Part shown: in pieces, positions 36,237 through 44,717 of the stretch
How positions within the stretch are numbered: position 1 is the first letter of the stretch
Layout: every line of letters starts with the position of its first letter
NCBI RefSeq assembly: GCF_025639805.1
Contig: NZ_CP106735.1
Location: 2,258,501 to 2,322,500 of the forward strand
Reading direction: 5' to 3'
Length of the DNA: 64,000 nucleotides
From: Reichenbachiella carrageenanivorans
GTDB taxonomy: Bacteria > Bacteroidota > Bacteroidia > Cytophagales > Cyclobacteriaceae
Program-made: the position numbers and the translations under genes
Notes under the pieces: model-generated
What the model was told of the DNA's origin: nothing
Databases searched by the model: none
What the model saw: the letters and a program-made list of their open reading frames with translations, nothing else

Positions 36237-36881
36237 ATGAAAACGGATAAATCAATATTGGTGCTAATGCTTATGGTAGTTTTTGCAATTTCTGGAGCTA
36301 CAGCACAAGACAAAAAAGAACTCCAAAAGGAGCTTAAAGATAAGGCGATCAAAGAGGCCAGAAAAGAAGCCAAACAAATAGAAAAAGCAGGTTGGTATAC
36401 CCAGCCAGGGACCTTGCCACTCGAAAAGCAAATAGAGAAAGCTTGGATGCAAGAAGTAGAGACCGACGACGAAGGGTATCCTAAGTTTTATGTAGGGGCA
36501 GGGAGCTCGTTGGCAGGTACGCAGTCAGCTGCTAAGTTGCAAGCCACTACCATAGCTAAACAGGATCTGGCAGGCAAAATAAGTTCTAGCATTGCTTCTA
36601 TTATAGAGACCAATATAGCTACAGAACAGCTGACAGCTGAAGATGCGGCTACCATCCAACAAACAGTATCAGCCTCTACAGAAGTCATAGCACAAAAACT
36701 GGCAAGAGTGATCACTCTCACCGAGCTATACAAAAAGACAGGCAAAAACATCGAATGTCAAATGCGTATCGCATACAGTCAGGAGTTGGCCAATAACGCA
36801 GCCAAAGAGGTAATCAAGAAGAATCTTGAAGAGAAAACCGATGTAACTAGAGAGAAACTGGACAAGTTGATGAATTTTTAA
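36237..36881 (+). CDS. Secreted LPP20-like protein
   Basis: A 214-residue exported protein. A signal peptide (MKTDKSILVLMLMVVFAISGATAQ) precedes a Lys/Glu-rich helical segment (ELQKELKDKAIKEARKEAK) and a domain that fits the LPP20 (PF02169) family: GWYTQPGTLPLEKQIEKAW, KLQATTIAKQDLAGKISSSI and a C-terminal IECQMRIAYSQE. LPP20 proteins are outer-membrane-associated in Gram-negative bacteria; there is no lipobox here. It is the first gene of the caspase region, and another LPP20-like domain occurs at the start of the next protein. Confidence 0.78.
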   Translation: MKTDKSILVLMLMVVFAISGATAQDKKELQKELKDKAIKEARKEAKQIEKAGWYTQPGTLPLEKQIEKAWMQEVETDDEGYPKFYVGAGSSLAGTQSAAKLQATTIAKQDLAGKISSSIASIIETNIATEQLTAEDAATIQQTVSASTEVIAQKLARVITLTELYKKTGKNIECQMRIAYSQELANNAAKEVIKKNLEEKTDVTREKLDKLMNF

Positions 36882-36912
36882 ACTTATCGCCGACCCAATA
36901 CATGCAATTTTC

Positions 36913-36934
36913 AGGGAAGTGATTCTGCTTCCCT
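36913..36934 (+). terminator. Possible attenuating hairpin between the LPP20-like and DUF4384 genes
   Basis: AGGGAAG (36913-36919) pairs with CTTCCCT (36928-36934) around an eight-base loop, followed by a short T-rich stretch. It is a weak or partial terminator and could lower expression of the following gene. Confidence 0.4.
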
Positions 36935-36961
36935 TTACCTTTCAGTCAATTTTACACTGCT

Positions 36962-38479
36962 ATGAAAAACTTGTTTGCAATTCTATTGCTCTTATTGGGT
37001 TATTGTGGAATGGCTCAAACCCCTCGGTGGACAGAATACACGTCACGCACTTCTGCCTACCCAGCAGCCCAATACCTTACCGGATATTTAGCAGAAAACA
37101 ATTTTAGTGAGGAGCCCGAAGCAGACTTGCTTCTGCGTCTCAGCGGATATGCCAAGGATCAACTTGTGGAAAATATACTGGTTGATATCCAAAGCATCAG
37201 TACTCTCAACATCCTGAATGTGAACGCAGAGACGCAAGAGGTCTTTCGGAAAAACAGTACGGCGGTCAGCACAGCCACCATTGCAGGGCTAAACACCGAG
37301 ACCTACTACGACAAGAAAAAGAAAATAGGCTATGCTTTCGCTTATGCTAAAAAAAGTGATGTCATTGATCACTATGCCAATGACATTGCCCAATACTTGG
37401 ATCAAATCAATACCAACTTTACAATTGTAAAAAATCAAAAAGCAGCTGGCGACAATCAAAAGGCCTTGAAAGTGCTATTTCTTATACAGACTCATCTCAA
37501 AAATGTAGAGCAAGGGCAAGCCATGTTGGTGACCCTTACGGGTAATTTTAATGACAGTAGGATCAAAAGGCCCGAAACCAATGTCTACAAGGTTAAACTT
37601 GAACAAGAACTCAATGCTGTGAAGAATACCGATCAGTTTAGTATAGACGATGCGGCTTTTTTCATCGCCAATGCCATACAGGTGCAACTAGGTAAACCTG
37701 ATCAGGCCATACAGGTCAATAATTTTACCTATCAGGATACCCCAATGGGAAGCCCGTTTTCTAGAAAACTTCAAGCTAGTATATCACAAAAATTAGTACA
37801 AAGTGGTTTTTCTGTAGTTACACAAAGTCAGACAGGGCAAATTTTGGTGCTCAACGGGTCCTATTGGGACGAAGCCGATCATATCAAAATAGCTGCTTTG
37901 TTGAGAGATCAAAGTAGCGCTGCGGCTTTGGCTAGCTCGGATTGTAATATCCCTAAACCTGCATTAGTCGCCAATGGTGTGGTATTTACTCCTGAGAACT
38001 ACAAGCAAGCCATGATTACCATGCGTGAGTTTGCCGAAGGAGAGGTGAAAGGAGGCAATCTCAATCTAGACGTGTATACCAACAAGGGGAAAGATAATCT
38101 TATCTTTACTGAAGGCGAGTTGCTCAAACTCTTCGTACGAGCCAATCGAGAATGTTATTTGAGATTTGTCTATCATCTGGCTGATGGTAGCAAGGTCTTG
38201 CTCTTGGATAATTATTATATCAATCGAGATCATGTAAATCAGGTGTACGAACTGCCCTACGAATTTGAATGTGCGGAACCCTTCGGGATAGAAACTTTAC
38301 AACTCAATGCCCAGGGACAGCCTTTTAGTCCACTCAATACCCAATCTCAGTATGGTTACGAATTTATATTGGACGATACCAAATCTATCATTACCAAAAG
38401 CAGAGGGTTCAAAAAAGTGAAAGCAGGCGAAGAGTTAAAAGCTGAAAAACGCCTTGTATTTACCACCATGAATAGGTGA
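36962..38479 (+). CDS. Secreted LPP20/FlgO-like and DUF4384 domain protein
   Basis: A 505-residue exported protein with a signal peptide (MKNLFAILLLLLGYCGMAQ). Residues ~20-200 resemble an LPP20-type fold. Residues ~250-340 resemble the FlgO/CsgG-like OM assembly fold (KLQASISQKLVQSGFSVVTQ...ILVLNGSYWDE). Residues ~375-490 contain a DUF4384-like domain (LIFTEGELLKLFVRANRECYL and LLLDNYYINRD), a domain I recall as repeatedly associated with caspase-like peptidases. No enzyme motif is seen. It sits two genes upstream of the caspase gene, which supports a functional link. Confidence 0.75.
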   Translation: MKNLFAILLLLLGYCGMAQTPRWTEYTSRTSAYPAAQYLTGYLAENNFSEEPEADLLLRLSGYAKDQLVENILVDIQSISTLNILNVNAETQEVFRKNSTAVSTATIAGLNTETYYDKKKKIGYAFAYAKKSDVIDHYANDIAQYLDQINTNFTIVKNQKAAGDNQKALKVLFLIQTHLKNVEQGQAMLVTLTGNFNDSRIKRPETNVYKVKLEQELNAVKNTDQFSIDDAAFFIANAIQVQLGKPDQAIQVNNFTYQDTPMGSPFSRKLQASISQKLVQSGFSVVTQSQTGQILVLNGSYWDEADHIKIAALLRDQSSAAALASSDCNIPKPALVANGVVFTPENYKQAMITMREFAEGEVKGGNLNLDVYTNKGKDNLIFTEGELLKLFVRANRECYLRFVYHLADGSKVLLLDNYYINRDHVNQVYELPYEFECAEPFGIETLQLNAQGQPFSPLNTQSQYGYEFILDDTKSIITKSRGFKKVKAGEELKAEKRLVFTTMNR

Positions 38480-38670
38480 TTTTATAATGTTCATAGACTT
38501 TATCATTCGATGAAAAAAGGCCTGTCATTTTGAGCAAAGCACAGGTATTACACACTGTTGAGGCTTCTGTCAGGTTTATAAAAAAAACATCTTTTTTTAT
38601 TCAAAATCAGTAATGCTAGGTATATGGAGCACCTGAAAATCTTGGTTTATTTGGATAAAAAAATATTCGA
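38480..38670. other. Leader of the TPR / caspase unit
   Basis: A 191-base non-coding stretch. It contains a CCTGT...ACAGG dyad near 38521-38545, an A/T-rich run near 38580-38600, the second GCTAGGTATATG motif at 38615 and a 16-codon ORF that abuts the TPR start. No exact TAnnTTTG box was seen. Confidence 0.45.
38615..38626 (+). promoter_or_regulatory. Shared leader motif GCTAGGTATATG, copy 2
   Basis: An exact 12-base copy ending 44 bases before the TPR ATG. Its last three bases are the ATG of a small ORF. Confidence 0.55.
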
Positions 38671-38674
38671 ATGA
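38624..38674 (+). CDS. Possible 16-codon leader ORF
   Basis: The ORF encodes MEHLKILVYLDKKIFE and stops in TGA at 38672, overlapping the TPR ATG at 38671 (ATGA). Translational coupling or a leader peptide is conceivable. Chance cannot be excluded for an ORF this short. Confidence 0.2.
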   Translation: MEHLKILVYLDKKIFE

Positions 38675-39870
38675 AATCTCTAACAACTAGCTTATTGCTA
38701 ATATTTTCTCTGGTTTTTTCTAAACAAGTATTTGCTCAGGAATGTATTAATGCTCCAGACTGTTTTTTGCTCGCCACACAATATGGCAATACAGCAGAGG
38801 CCGTTGCTTGGTATGATCGAGCTTTGGGCTACTGGACAGCGGGTAATAATGATACGACGCTGCTCTACGATATCTACTCAGGCAGAGGCAATGCTCACCA
38901 ATCGTTAAAGGATTACACCAAAGCCTTACAGGATTTTAATAAGCTCATTCAGCTACGTCCCAAAGACAAACGCATTTTGTCCGTAGCCTATACCAGTAGA
39001 GGCAATGTGATGGATGCCACAGGCAACGAAAAAGGAGCCGTGGCCTCCTATACTAAAAGTATTGAAATCTATCCTCCCAATATGATTGCCCTAGGCAATC
39101 GGGCATATACCAACTACCGCTTGGGAGAGAAAGATCAAGCCATTGCAGATTTCAAACTCTGGGCAGAGCTAGGCTCTACCCGTGCTTTGAGCATACTTTA
39201 TCAGGAATTTCAAATCGATTGGCTAGAAGCCCACAAAGCAGCCTTAGCTAAAGACGAACAATGGCAAAAATTTAATGCTGAACGCGAACGTGCCAAAGCG
39301 CTGGTGGTCGAAGAAAAATATCAAGAGGCCTATGAATTGTATATCAAAGTATTTGACCTTTTTGGGGAAAGAAAAGATGCAGAAGCCCAATGCGAAATCA
39401 ATACAGAACAGGCTTATATCCAAAACCAACTCAAGGATTACCGAAGAGCCATCACTTGGGGCTCGCGTGCGGTGTATAGTTCCTATGCTACTAGTTTGGC
39501 TTATACTGAGCTAGCTACAGCCCACTATATGGATGGAAATAAAGTAAAAGCGGTAGAACTCTGCCAAGAGGGCGCTGAAAAGTTTCCCAATGGATATGAG
39601 ATCCAAGGGTTGGGCAATTGGATTTTTAAAAAAGAAGCCTACGACAGCTATATAGCTAAAGACTATGAACGCTCATACGACTACTACTACACTGCCTATG
39701 AGTACAATAACAAAGATATTGAAGCCATCAAATATGCAGGTCATTCTGCTTACAATGCAAAAGCCTACAAGGCGGCATTGGATTGCTACAATATAGCTGT
39801 GAATATAAACCCTGCGGCAAGAGGGGAGCTACAGCAATATATCGACTACTGTAGCTCGATGAGCAATTAA
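38671..39870 (+). CDS. Secreted TPR protein of the caspase locus
   Basis: A 399-residue exported protein. The signal peptide (MKSLTTSLLLIFSLVFSKQVFAQ) is followed by a Cys pair (ECINAPDC) and TPR units such as DIYSGRGNAHQSLKDYTKALQ, AVASYTKSIEIYPPN and ALDCYNIAVNINP at the end. TPR proteins often act as partner-binding scaffolds. It is directly upstream of the caspase gene, with a gap of 32 bases, so the two are probably co-transcribed. Its binding partner could be the caspase or its WD40 part, but this is inferred from position only. Confidence 0.88.
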   Translation: MKSLTTSLLLIFSLVFSKQVFAQECINAPDCFLLATQYGNTAEAVAWYDRALGYWTAGNNDTTLLYDIYSGRGNAHQSLKDYTKALQDFNKLIQLRPKDKRILSVAYTSRGNVMDATGNEKGAVASYTKSIEIYPPNMIALGNRAYTNYRLGEKDQAIADFKLWAELGSTRALSILYQEFQIDWLEAHKAALAKDEQWQKFNAERERAKALVVEEKYQEAYELYIKVFDLFGERKDAEAQCEINTEQAYIQNQLKDYRRAITWGSRAVYSSYATSLAYTELATAHYMDGNKVKAVELCQEGAEKFPNGYEIQGLGNWIFKKEAYDSYIAKDYERSYDYYYTAYEYNNKDIEAIKYAGHSAYNAKAYKAALDCYNIAVNINPAARGELQQYIDYCSSMSN

Positions 39871-39902
39871 TTTTTGACTTGTCTTAAACGCATACCAATG
39901 CT

Positions 39903-42900
39903 ATGAAAATACCGCTGATTTATTTGGTGCTGGCTAGCCTGGTGTTCACCAGTGCACTGGCGCAGGACGGTACAGACATGCCCATGGTACTCAAGCCTAA
40001 AGGCCACAAAGGGCTGATAAGAGATTTAGACCTTTCGCCTGACGGCAAACAAATAGTGACTGCTGGGCAAGACAAGACTATTCGCGTGTGGGATGTAGAT
40101 ACCTATGAGCAGCGTGGAGAGTTTATGGGGTATATCGGAAGTGAAAAATTCGGAGCAGTATTAACCACGCAAATCTCTCCTGATGGACGGTATTTGGCTG
40201 CTTCAGGTGTTTTTGGTGACAGAGATCATCGTCAGTCAGTCGCCGATATTCGACTCTACGATTATCATACGCAGAAGATTGTACATGTATTTACAGGACA
40301 CCATATGGCTTCCAATACCCTGCAATGGAGTAGCGATAGTCGTTATCTTATTTCTGCTTGTAATGACCATACAATTGGTGTCTGGGATGTGCAGCAGCTA
40401 CAACCCAAAGCCATGCTAAAGGGGCATGGAGATGCGGTATGGGCTGCAGATATCTATGAAAACAAAATAGTGAGTGCCTCAGAAGATAACTTGGTTATGC
40501 TCTGGGATATACCATCTGGGCAAACCCTCGCGACCTCATACGATCATGTGGGAGCCGTGACACGAGTAGCTTTTCACCCATCGGGTCAGTATATTTTGAG
40601 TGGAGCCAACGACAACCAAATCAATGTGTACGATGCCGATTTAAGTTTTTTAGATGCCCTATACCTAGATAAGCCAGTTTCAGCCATGGCATTTGATGCT
40701 AAGGGGGAGTTGGCTCTTTTTGGATTTGGAGACGGCAGCATCAGGGTATATCACTTTAGTGCGGGTGAGCTAGAAGAGCAGACTTATTACAAACCACATC
40801 AGGGGGCTTATGTGGCAGGTTTGGCGATTACACCAGATCAGCGAATTTTTAGTGCGGGTGGTGCAGATAGCAACATTGCTGTGTATCAGCTCACCGCTCA
40901 TGGTGCAGATAGCCTGACCAATCTGTCGGGGAGTACCCAGAAAGTATGGGGAGCTGGACTCAATGGGGAATTGTTGGCGTTTTCTACTGGCACCAAACCT
41001 TGGGGACATATCACGGGACTTAGAGATGTGGATTTTTCTCATGGTTTTCAAATGGTGAGTCGTGAATACCGAGCGATGGACGAAAGCAAAAATAATGTGT
41101 ATAAAGCCACGTTGGGAGGGTCGTTTACAGAACGCACGGCTTACTTCAAAGGCAAAAAATACGACTACAAAGTACCCATTACCACATTAGGCGGATTACA
41201 CGCCTATAAAAATGGAGCAACAGTGACAGTAGAGTATACGCCAGACCCGTCGCTTACTAATCAACTAAACACCAAAGGAAAATATCAAAACTTTCAGTTT
41301 GGTGAGGTGCCAGTTACCCTTTCGACTGGAGGGGAAAAATATACCATAGCTTTTACGCCAGATTCATTGCTGATGGTAGGAGGTACAGGCGGGTATCTTA
41401 GGGCTTTCAATCTGGACGGGCAGGAGGTGACTCGCTTCGATGGTCACGAGGATGTGGTATTCACCGTCAATATGTCTACCGACGATCGTTGGGTAATTTC
41501 AGGGTCGCATGATCAAAGTATCCGTTTGTGGGATGCCCGACAAGTGGGGAGTCAAGCGGTGCTCAGACCCACAGCTACTTGTTTTTTTAGTCAAGATGGG
41601 GAGTGGATAGTTGCTTTGGAGGAGAGTTATTATATGTCTTCTACTGCAGGAGGTAAGTACATTGGTTTTCACCAAAACCAGGGTTATCGCAAAGAAGCCA
41701 AATTTTACCCATTCGAAAATTTCGACTTGAAATACAACCGTCCAGACCTCGTGCTAGCCAAACTAGAGATGGGAACGCCTGAGTTGCATGACTTACTCTA
41801 TAAGGCTTATCAAAAACGGTTGAAAAAAATGAAAATTGATGAACAGGCATTAAGTGGGCAAGTCCATATGCCAGAGGTGGTCATCAATACTGCCAGTCAG
41901 ACGGTGGATAGCAAAGTGTATCAATTAGCCCTAAAGGCTACTGATAGTGAGGGGCTAGATCGAATCCATGTCTATGTCAACGATATCCCTATTTTCGGCT
42001 CGTTGGGTATTTCTATCAAGAATGAAAAAGACAATAAACAAATTGAGAAAAAAATCCCAGTAGAACTGAGCGCGGGTAAAAACAAAATACAAGTAGCTGT
42101 AATGAATAACGGCGGAGTAGAATCTCTCAAAGAAACGGTGCATGTGTACTACGATGGGTCCAAAGTTAAGCCTGATTTGCATGTTGTAGCGATCGGCGTA
42201 TCCAACTACCTAGACAGTAATTATAATTTGACTTATGCTAGCAAGGATGCGACAGACGTTACCAATTTGTTTTTTGGCCATCATGAGCGCTACGCTAAAA
42301 TCCATATTCACAAATTCACTGATGCACTGGCCAAGCGAGAATTGATTCTTGCTGTGAAGGACAAACTTATGCAAACTAAAATAGAAGATGAAGTAATCAT
42401 ATTTGCCGCAGGACACGGTCTGTTAGACAGCCAGCTCGATTATTACTTTGCCACTCAGGACATCGATTTCAATAACCCTGCTGGTAGGGGATTGAAATAT
42501 GAATCACTTGAAGGATTGCTCGATGGTATTCCCGCACGCAACAAGCTGATGCTGATCGACGCTTGTCACTCTGGCGAAGTAGATAAAGACGATGTACGAT
42601 TGGTCGATAGTGGCGTTGCGGGATTGAATAGTGGAAGTGTATCCGCTCGTGGTTTTACCAAAAAACCACAACCTGTCGGGATGGACAATATTTTTGAATT
42701 GATGCAGACGTTGTTTGCCGACCTGCGTCGTGGCACAGGGGCCATGGTGATCTCTTCGTCGTCTGGGGTAGAGTTTTCGCTCGAATCAGACACTTGGAAG
42801 AATGGCGTGTTTACCTATGCCATACTCGAAGGGCTGAAATCTGGTAAGGCCGATAAGAGCCAAGACGGCGCTGTTCAAACTTCTGAGTTGAAAGAATATG

Positions 42901-42989
42901 TTGCAAAACGGGTATCTGAGCTAACTAACGGTCAGCAGCACCCTACGAGTAGACGTGAGAATTTGGAGTTCGATTTTGTCGTTTGGTGA
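39903..42989 (+). CDS. Secreted WD40-repeat caspase-like (C14) protein
   Basis: A 1028-residue exported protein with a signal peptide (MKIPLIYLVLASLVFTSALAQ). Residues ~35-560 form an array of WD40 repeats, e.g. LDLSPDGKQIVTAGQDKTIRVWD, LMLWDIPSG and FDGHEDVVFTVNMSTDDRWVISGSHDQSIRLWD-type units, likely a beta-propeller. Residues ~650-750 form an Ig-like linker (LALKATDSEGLDRIHVYVND). Residues ~755-1028 form a caspase-fold domain with an intact dyad: H838 in FAAGHGLLD and C888 in LIDACHSGE, and the substrate-binding region beginning at ADLRRGTGAMVISSSSGVEFS. The dyad spacing of 50 residues fits the family. Caspase-like proteins in bacteria are usually cytoplasmic; export is unusual. Confidence 0.92.
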   Translation: MKIPLIYLVLASLVFTSALAQDGTDMPMVLKPKGHKGLIRDLDLSPDGKQIVTAGQDKTIRVWDVDTYEQRGEFMGYIGSEKFGAVLTTQISPDGRYLAASGVFGDRDHRQSVADIRLYDYHTQKIVHVFTGHHMASNTLQWSSDSRYLISACNDHTIGVWDVQQLQPKAMLKGHGDAVWAADIYENKIVSASEDNLVMLWDIPSGQTLATSYDHVGAVTRVAFHPSGQYILSGANDNQINVYDADLSFLDALYLDKPVSAMAFDAKGELALFGFGDGSIRVYHFSAGELEEQTYYKPHQGAYVAGLAITPDQRIFSAGGADSNIAVYQLTAHGADSLTNLSGSTQKVWGAGLNGELLAFSTGTKPWGHITGLRDVDFSHGFQMVSREYRAMDESKNNVYKATLGGSFTERTAYFKGKKYDYKVPITTLGGLHAYKNGATVTVEYTPDPSLTNQLNTKGKYQNFQFGEVPVTLSTGGEKYTIAFTPDSLLMVGGTGGYLRAFNLDGQEVTRFDGHEDVVFTVNMSTDDRWVISGSHDQSIRLWDARQVGSQAVLRPTATCFFSQDGEWIVALEESYYMSSTAGGKYIGFHQNQGYRKEAKFYPFENFDLKYNRPDLVLAKLEMGTPELHDLLYKAYQKRLKKMKIDEQALSGQVHMPEVVINTASQTVDSKVYQLALKATDSEGLDRIHVYVNDIPIFGSLGISIKNEKDNKQIEKKIPVELSAGKNKIQVAVMNNGGVESLKETVHVYYDGSKVKPDLHVVAIGVSNYLDSNYNLTYASKDATDVTNLFFGHHERYAKIHIHKFTDALAKRELILAVKDKLMQTKIEDEVIIFAAGHGLLDSQLDYYFATQDIDFNNPAGRGLKYESLEGLLDGIPARNKLMLIDACHSGEVDKDDVRLVDSGVAGLNSGSVSARGFTKKPQPVGMDNIFELMQTLFADLRRGTGAMVISSSSGVEFSLESDTWKNGVFTYAILEGLKSGKADKSQDGAVQTSELKEYVAKRVSELTNGQQHPTSRRENLEFDFVVW

Positions 42990-43024
42990 TATTTAGCGAA
43001 AGCCAATCATAAAGCAAAGAAAAC

Positions 43025-43522
43025 ATGAAATGGGGAGGTATATTATTCATGGTCATTGGTGTGTTTATTGGGATCAATCAGGTAAAAAAAGCCTATCAAG
43101 ATTTGCAATATCGGTGGAATACTGTGGTAGCTACTGGCACTATTGTCAAAGTGGATAGTAACCTCGGCGAGGATATAAGCTGGAAAGCGCGCAAGGTGGT
43201 ACTCTATGTTCAATTTCAATATAGCTCAGATAGCGTGGCGGTAGTTTCAGAGGCATGCCTCTCTGGTCATCAAGCTGGATTCAACGATTACAGTTGTGGT
43301 GAAGTGGGAGCGCAGCGGATGGTTCGATATATCCCAAGTGAAAATTTGAGTTCACTCAACGAATCAGGCTTTTATCAAATTACGGATCATGGGGACTACT
43401 ACTCCAATTCATTTTCTTGGTTTGGGTTAATGATTCCGTTGATTATGAGTTTGCTCGGGTTTGTGTTTTATAAAGTGAGTGATTTTGTCAAATCCAACAA
43501 AGAAGACGAGTTGAATGGTTGA
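43025..43522 (+). CDS. DUF3592-like membrane protein
   Basis: A 165-residue protein with an N-terminal helix (ILFMVIGVFIGINQVKKAY) and a C-terminal helix (FGLMIPLIMSLLGFVFYKV) flanking an extracytoplasmic beta-rich middle (ATGTIVKVDSNLG...VRYIPSENLSS). This matches the DUF3592 layout of helix, beta domain, helix. No function is known. It starts 35 bases after the caspase stop on the same strand, making it the likely last gene of that unit. Confidence 0.7.
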   Translation: MKWGGILFMVIGVFIGINQVKKAYQDLQYRWNTVVATGTIVKVDSNLGEDISWKARKVVLYVQFQYSSDSVAVVSEACLSGHQAGFNDYSCGEVGAQRMVRYIPSENLSSLNESGFYQITDHGDYYSNSFSWFGLMIPLIMSLLGFVFYKVSDFVKSNKEDELNG

Positions 43523-43534
43523 AATATCAGTATA

Positions 43535-43546
43535 GCTAGGTATATG
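43535..43546 (+). promoter_or_regulatory. Shared leader motif GCTAGGTATATG, copy 3
   Basis: An exact 12-base copy, 122 bases before the LRR protein ATG and 12 bases after the DUF3592-like stop. Confidence 0.55.
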
Positions 43547-43668
43547 AACAGGTAAGTAACTCAGATAGTTTTACACTCATGCATAGGAAAATAGATAGCA
43601 TCAAGCGTGCATAAATACAGTCTTTTTAAAGAAAGTATAAATATTAAAAACAAGAAAATTCTACTATC

Positions 43669-44637
43669 ATGGTAACGGGAGTCATTTTAATTGCCTTTGT
43701 ATTATTTGTATTATTTATCGTCGGTATGGTCAAGCCCTCGGTGGTATTGCCTGGCAGACAGGCCAAGCGTGGGAAGGTGTTTTTGGTCTACTTTGGCTCT
43801 GCCTTCGTTCTTTTTTTGGTAGCAGGATTTTTAGGAAATAAAGAAAACAATTACAAATGGGAAAATCCAGAGGGCGTCACCAAATTGAATATTGATAGAA
43901 TGAAATTCGATGCGATGCCTGAGCGGTTGCTCGAGTTCGAGGGATTGGAAGAATTGAGCCTGAGTGAGAATAACATCGAAGTACTGGATCAGAAGCTGAT
44001 TCAAGCCATGCCAGCACTACATACTTTGAACCTATCTGGCAATCCTATCAAAGAAATTCCGGATTGGCTTGCCGAAACCAGTATTCAAACCCTTGTGCTG
44101 GATGATACACAAGTCGAAAATTTGTCTATCGATATACTCCACACGATTCCAAATCTGTCATACGAAAATACGCCTCTAGCCAAAAGAGAAGCAGAGTTAA
44201 GAGAAGTAGCCAAGGCCAATGGAGAACCGAGCAGTGAGAGTTTGAGTGATTATGCTTTGAGACAATTGATGGGCAAAGACTATGGTTATGAGAAGCAGTT
44301 TAAGAAAGGAACACTGTACTACACCAAGGGGGTAGATGAGACCAAGGTAGACTCACTGGGTGACTTTATGATTGAAAATGGTTATTTCATAGACGAGCGT
44401 GAAATATCTATGCAACTGACGTACAAAGATGTAGGAGTAAATGCCTACGAGCTGAGGGCTGTATATAGCGGCGATGCGAATGAAGAGTTGCCTCAGGAAT
44501 ATCATGATATTTTTACGCAGCTGGCTTATATGGTGTCTCATCAAGTGTTTGAAGGAAAACCTGTACATTTTCACTTGACAGATGAAGAATTTGAAGAGAG
44601 CCTGTTTGTATTGAAGTCAACCGACTATAGCTTGTGA
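43669..44637 (+). CDS. Membrane-anchored leucine-rich-repeat protein
   Basis: A 322-residue protein with two N-terminal transmembrane helices (VTGVILIAFVLFVLFIVGMV and VFLVYFGSAFVLFLVAGFL) and leucine-rich repeats at about residues 70-160 (LEELSLSENNIEVLDQ, LHTLNLSGNPIKEIPDWL, IQTLVLDDTQVENLSIDIL). A C-terminal domain of about 150 residues is not recognised. LRR modules usually bind proteins. A leader motif shared with the caspase region suggests co-regulation, although it has its own leader and is the last gene before the convergent topB. Confidence 0.8.
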   Translation: MVTGVILIAFVLFVLFIVGMVKPSVVLPGRQAKRGKVFLVYFGSAFVLFLVAGFLGNKENNYKWENPEGVTKLNIDRMKFDAMPERLLEFEGLEELSLSENNIEVLDQKLIQAMPALHTLNLSGNPIKEIPDWLAETSIQTLVLDDTQVENLSIDILHTIPNLSYENTPLAKREAELREVAKANGEPSSESLSDYALRQLMGKDYGYEKQFKKGTLYYTKGVDETKVDSLGDFMIENGYFIDEREISMQLTYKDVGVNAYELRAVYSGDANEELPQEYHDIFTQLAYMVSHQVFEGKPVHFHLTDEEFEESLFVLKSTDYSL

Positions 44638-44717
44638 TCATTGGATAGCAGTCACTAAGGAAACTACCCAAAACCTGAATCCCAATTGCCATGTATTTAG
44701 GTTGTCTGCTTTCGTTA

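Noticed and set aside
44638..44717. Terminator between the LRR gene and topB
   Set aside because: The short convergent gap was inspected, but no stem with a T-run could be drawn.
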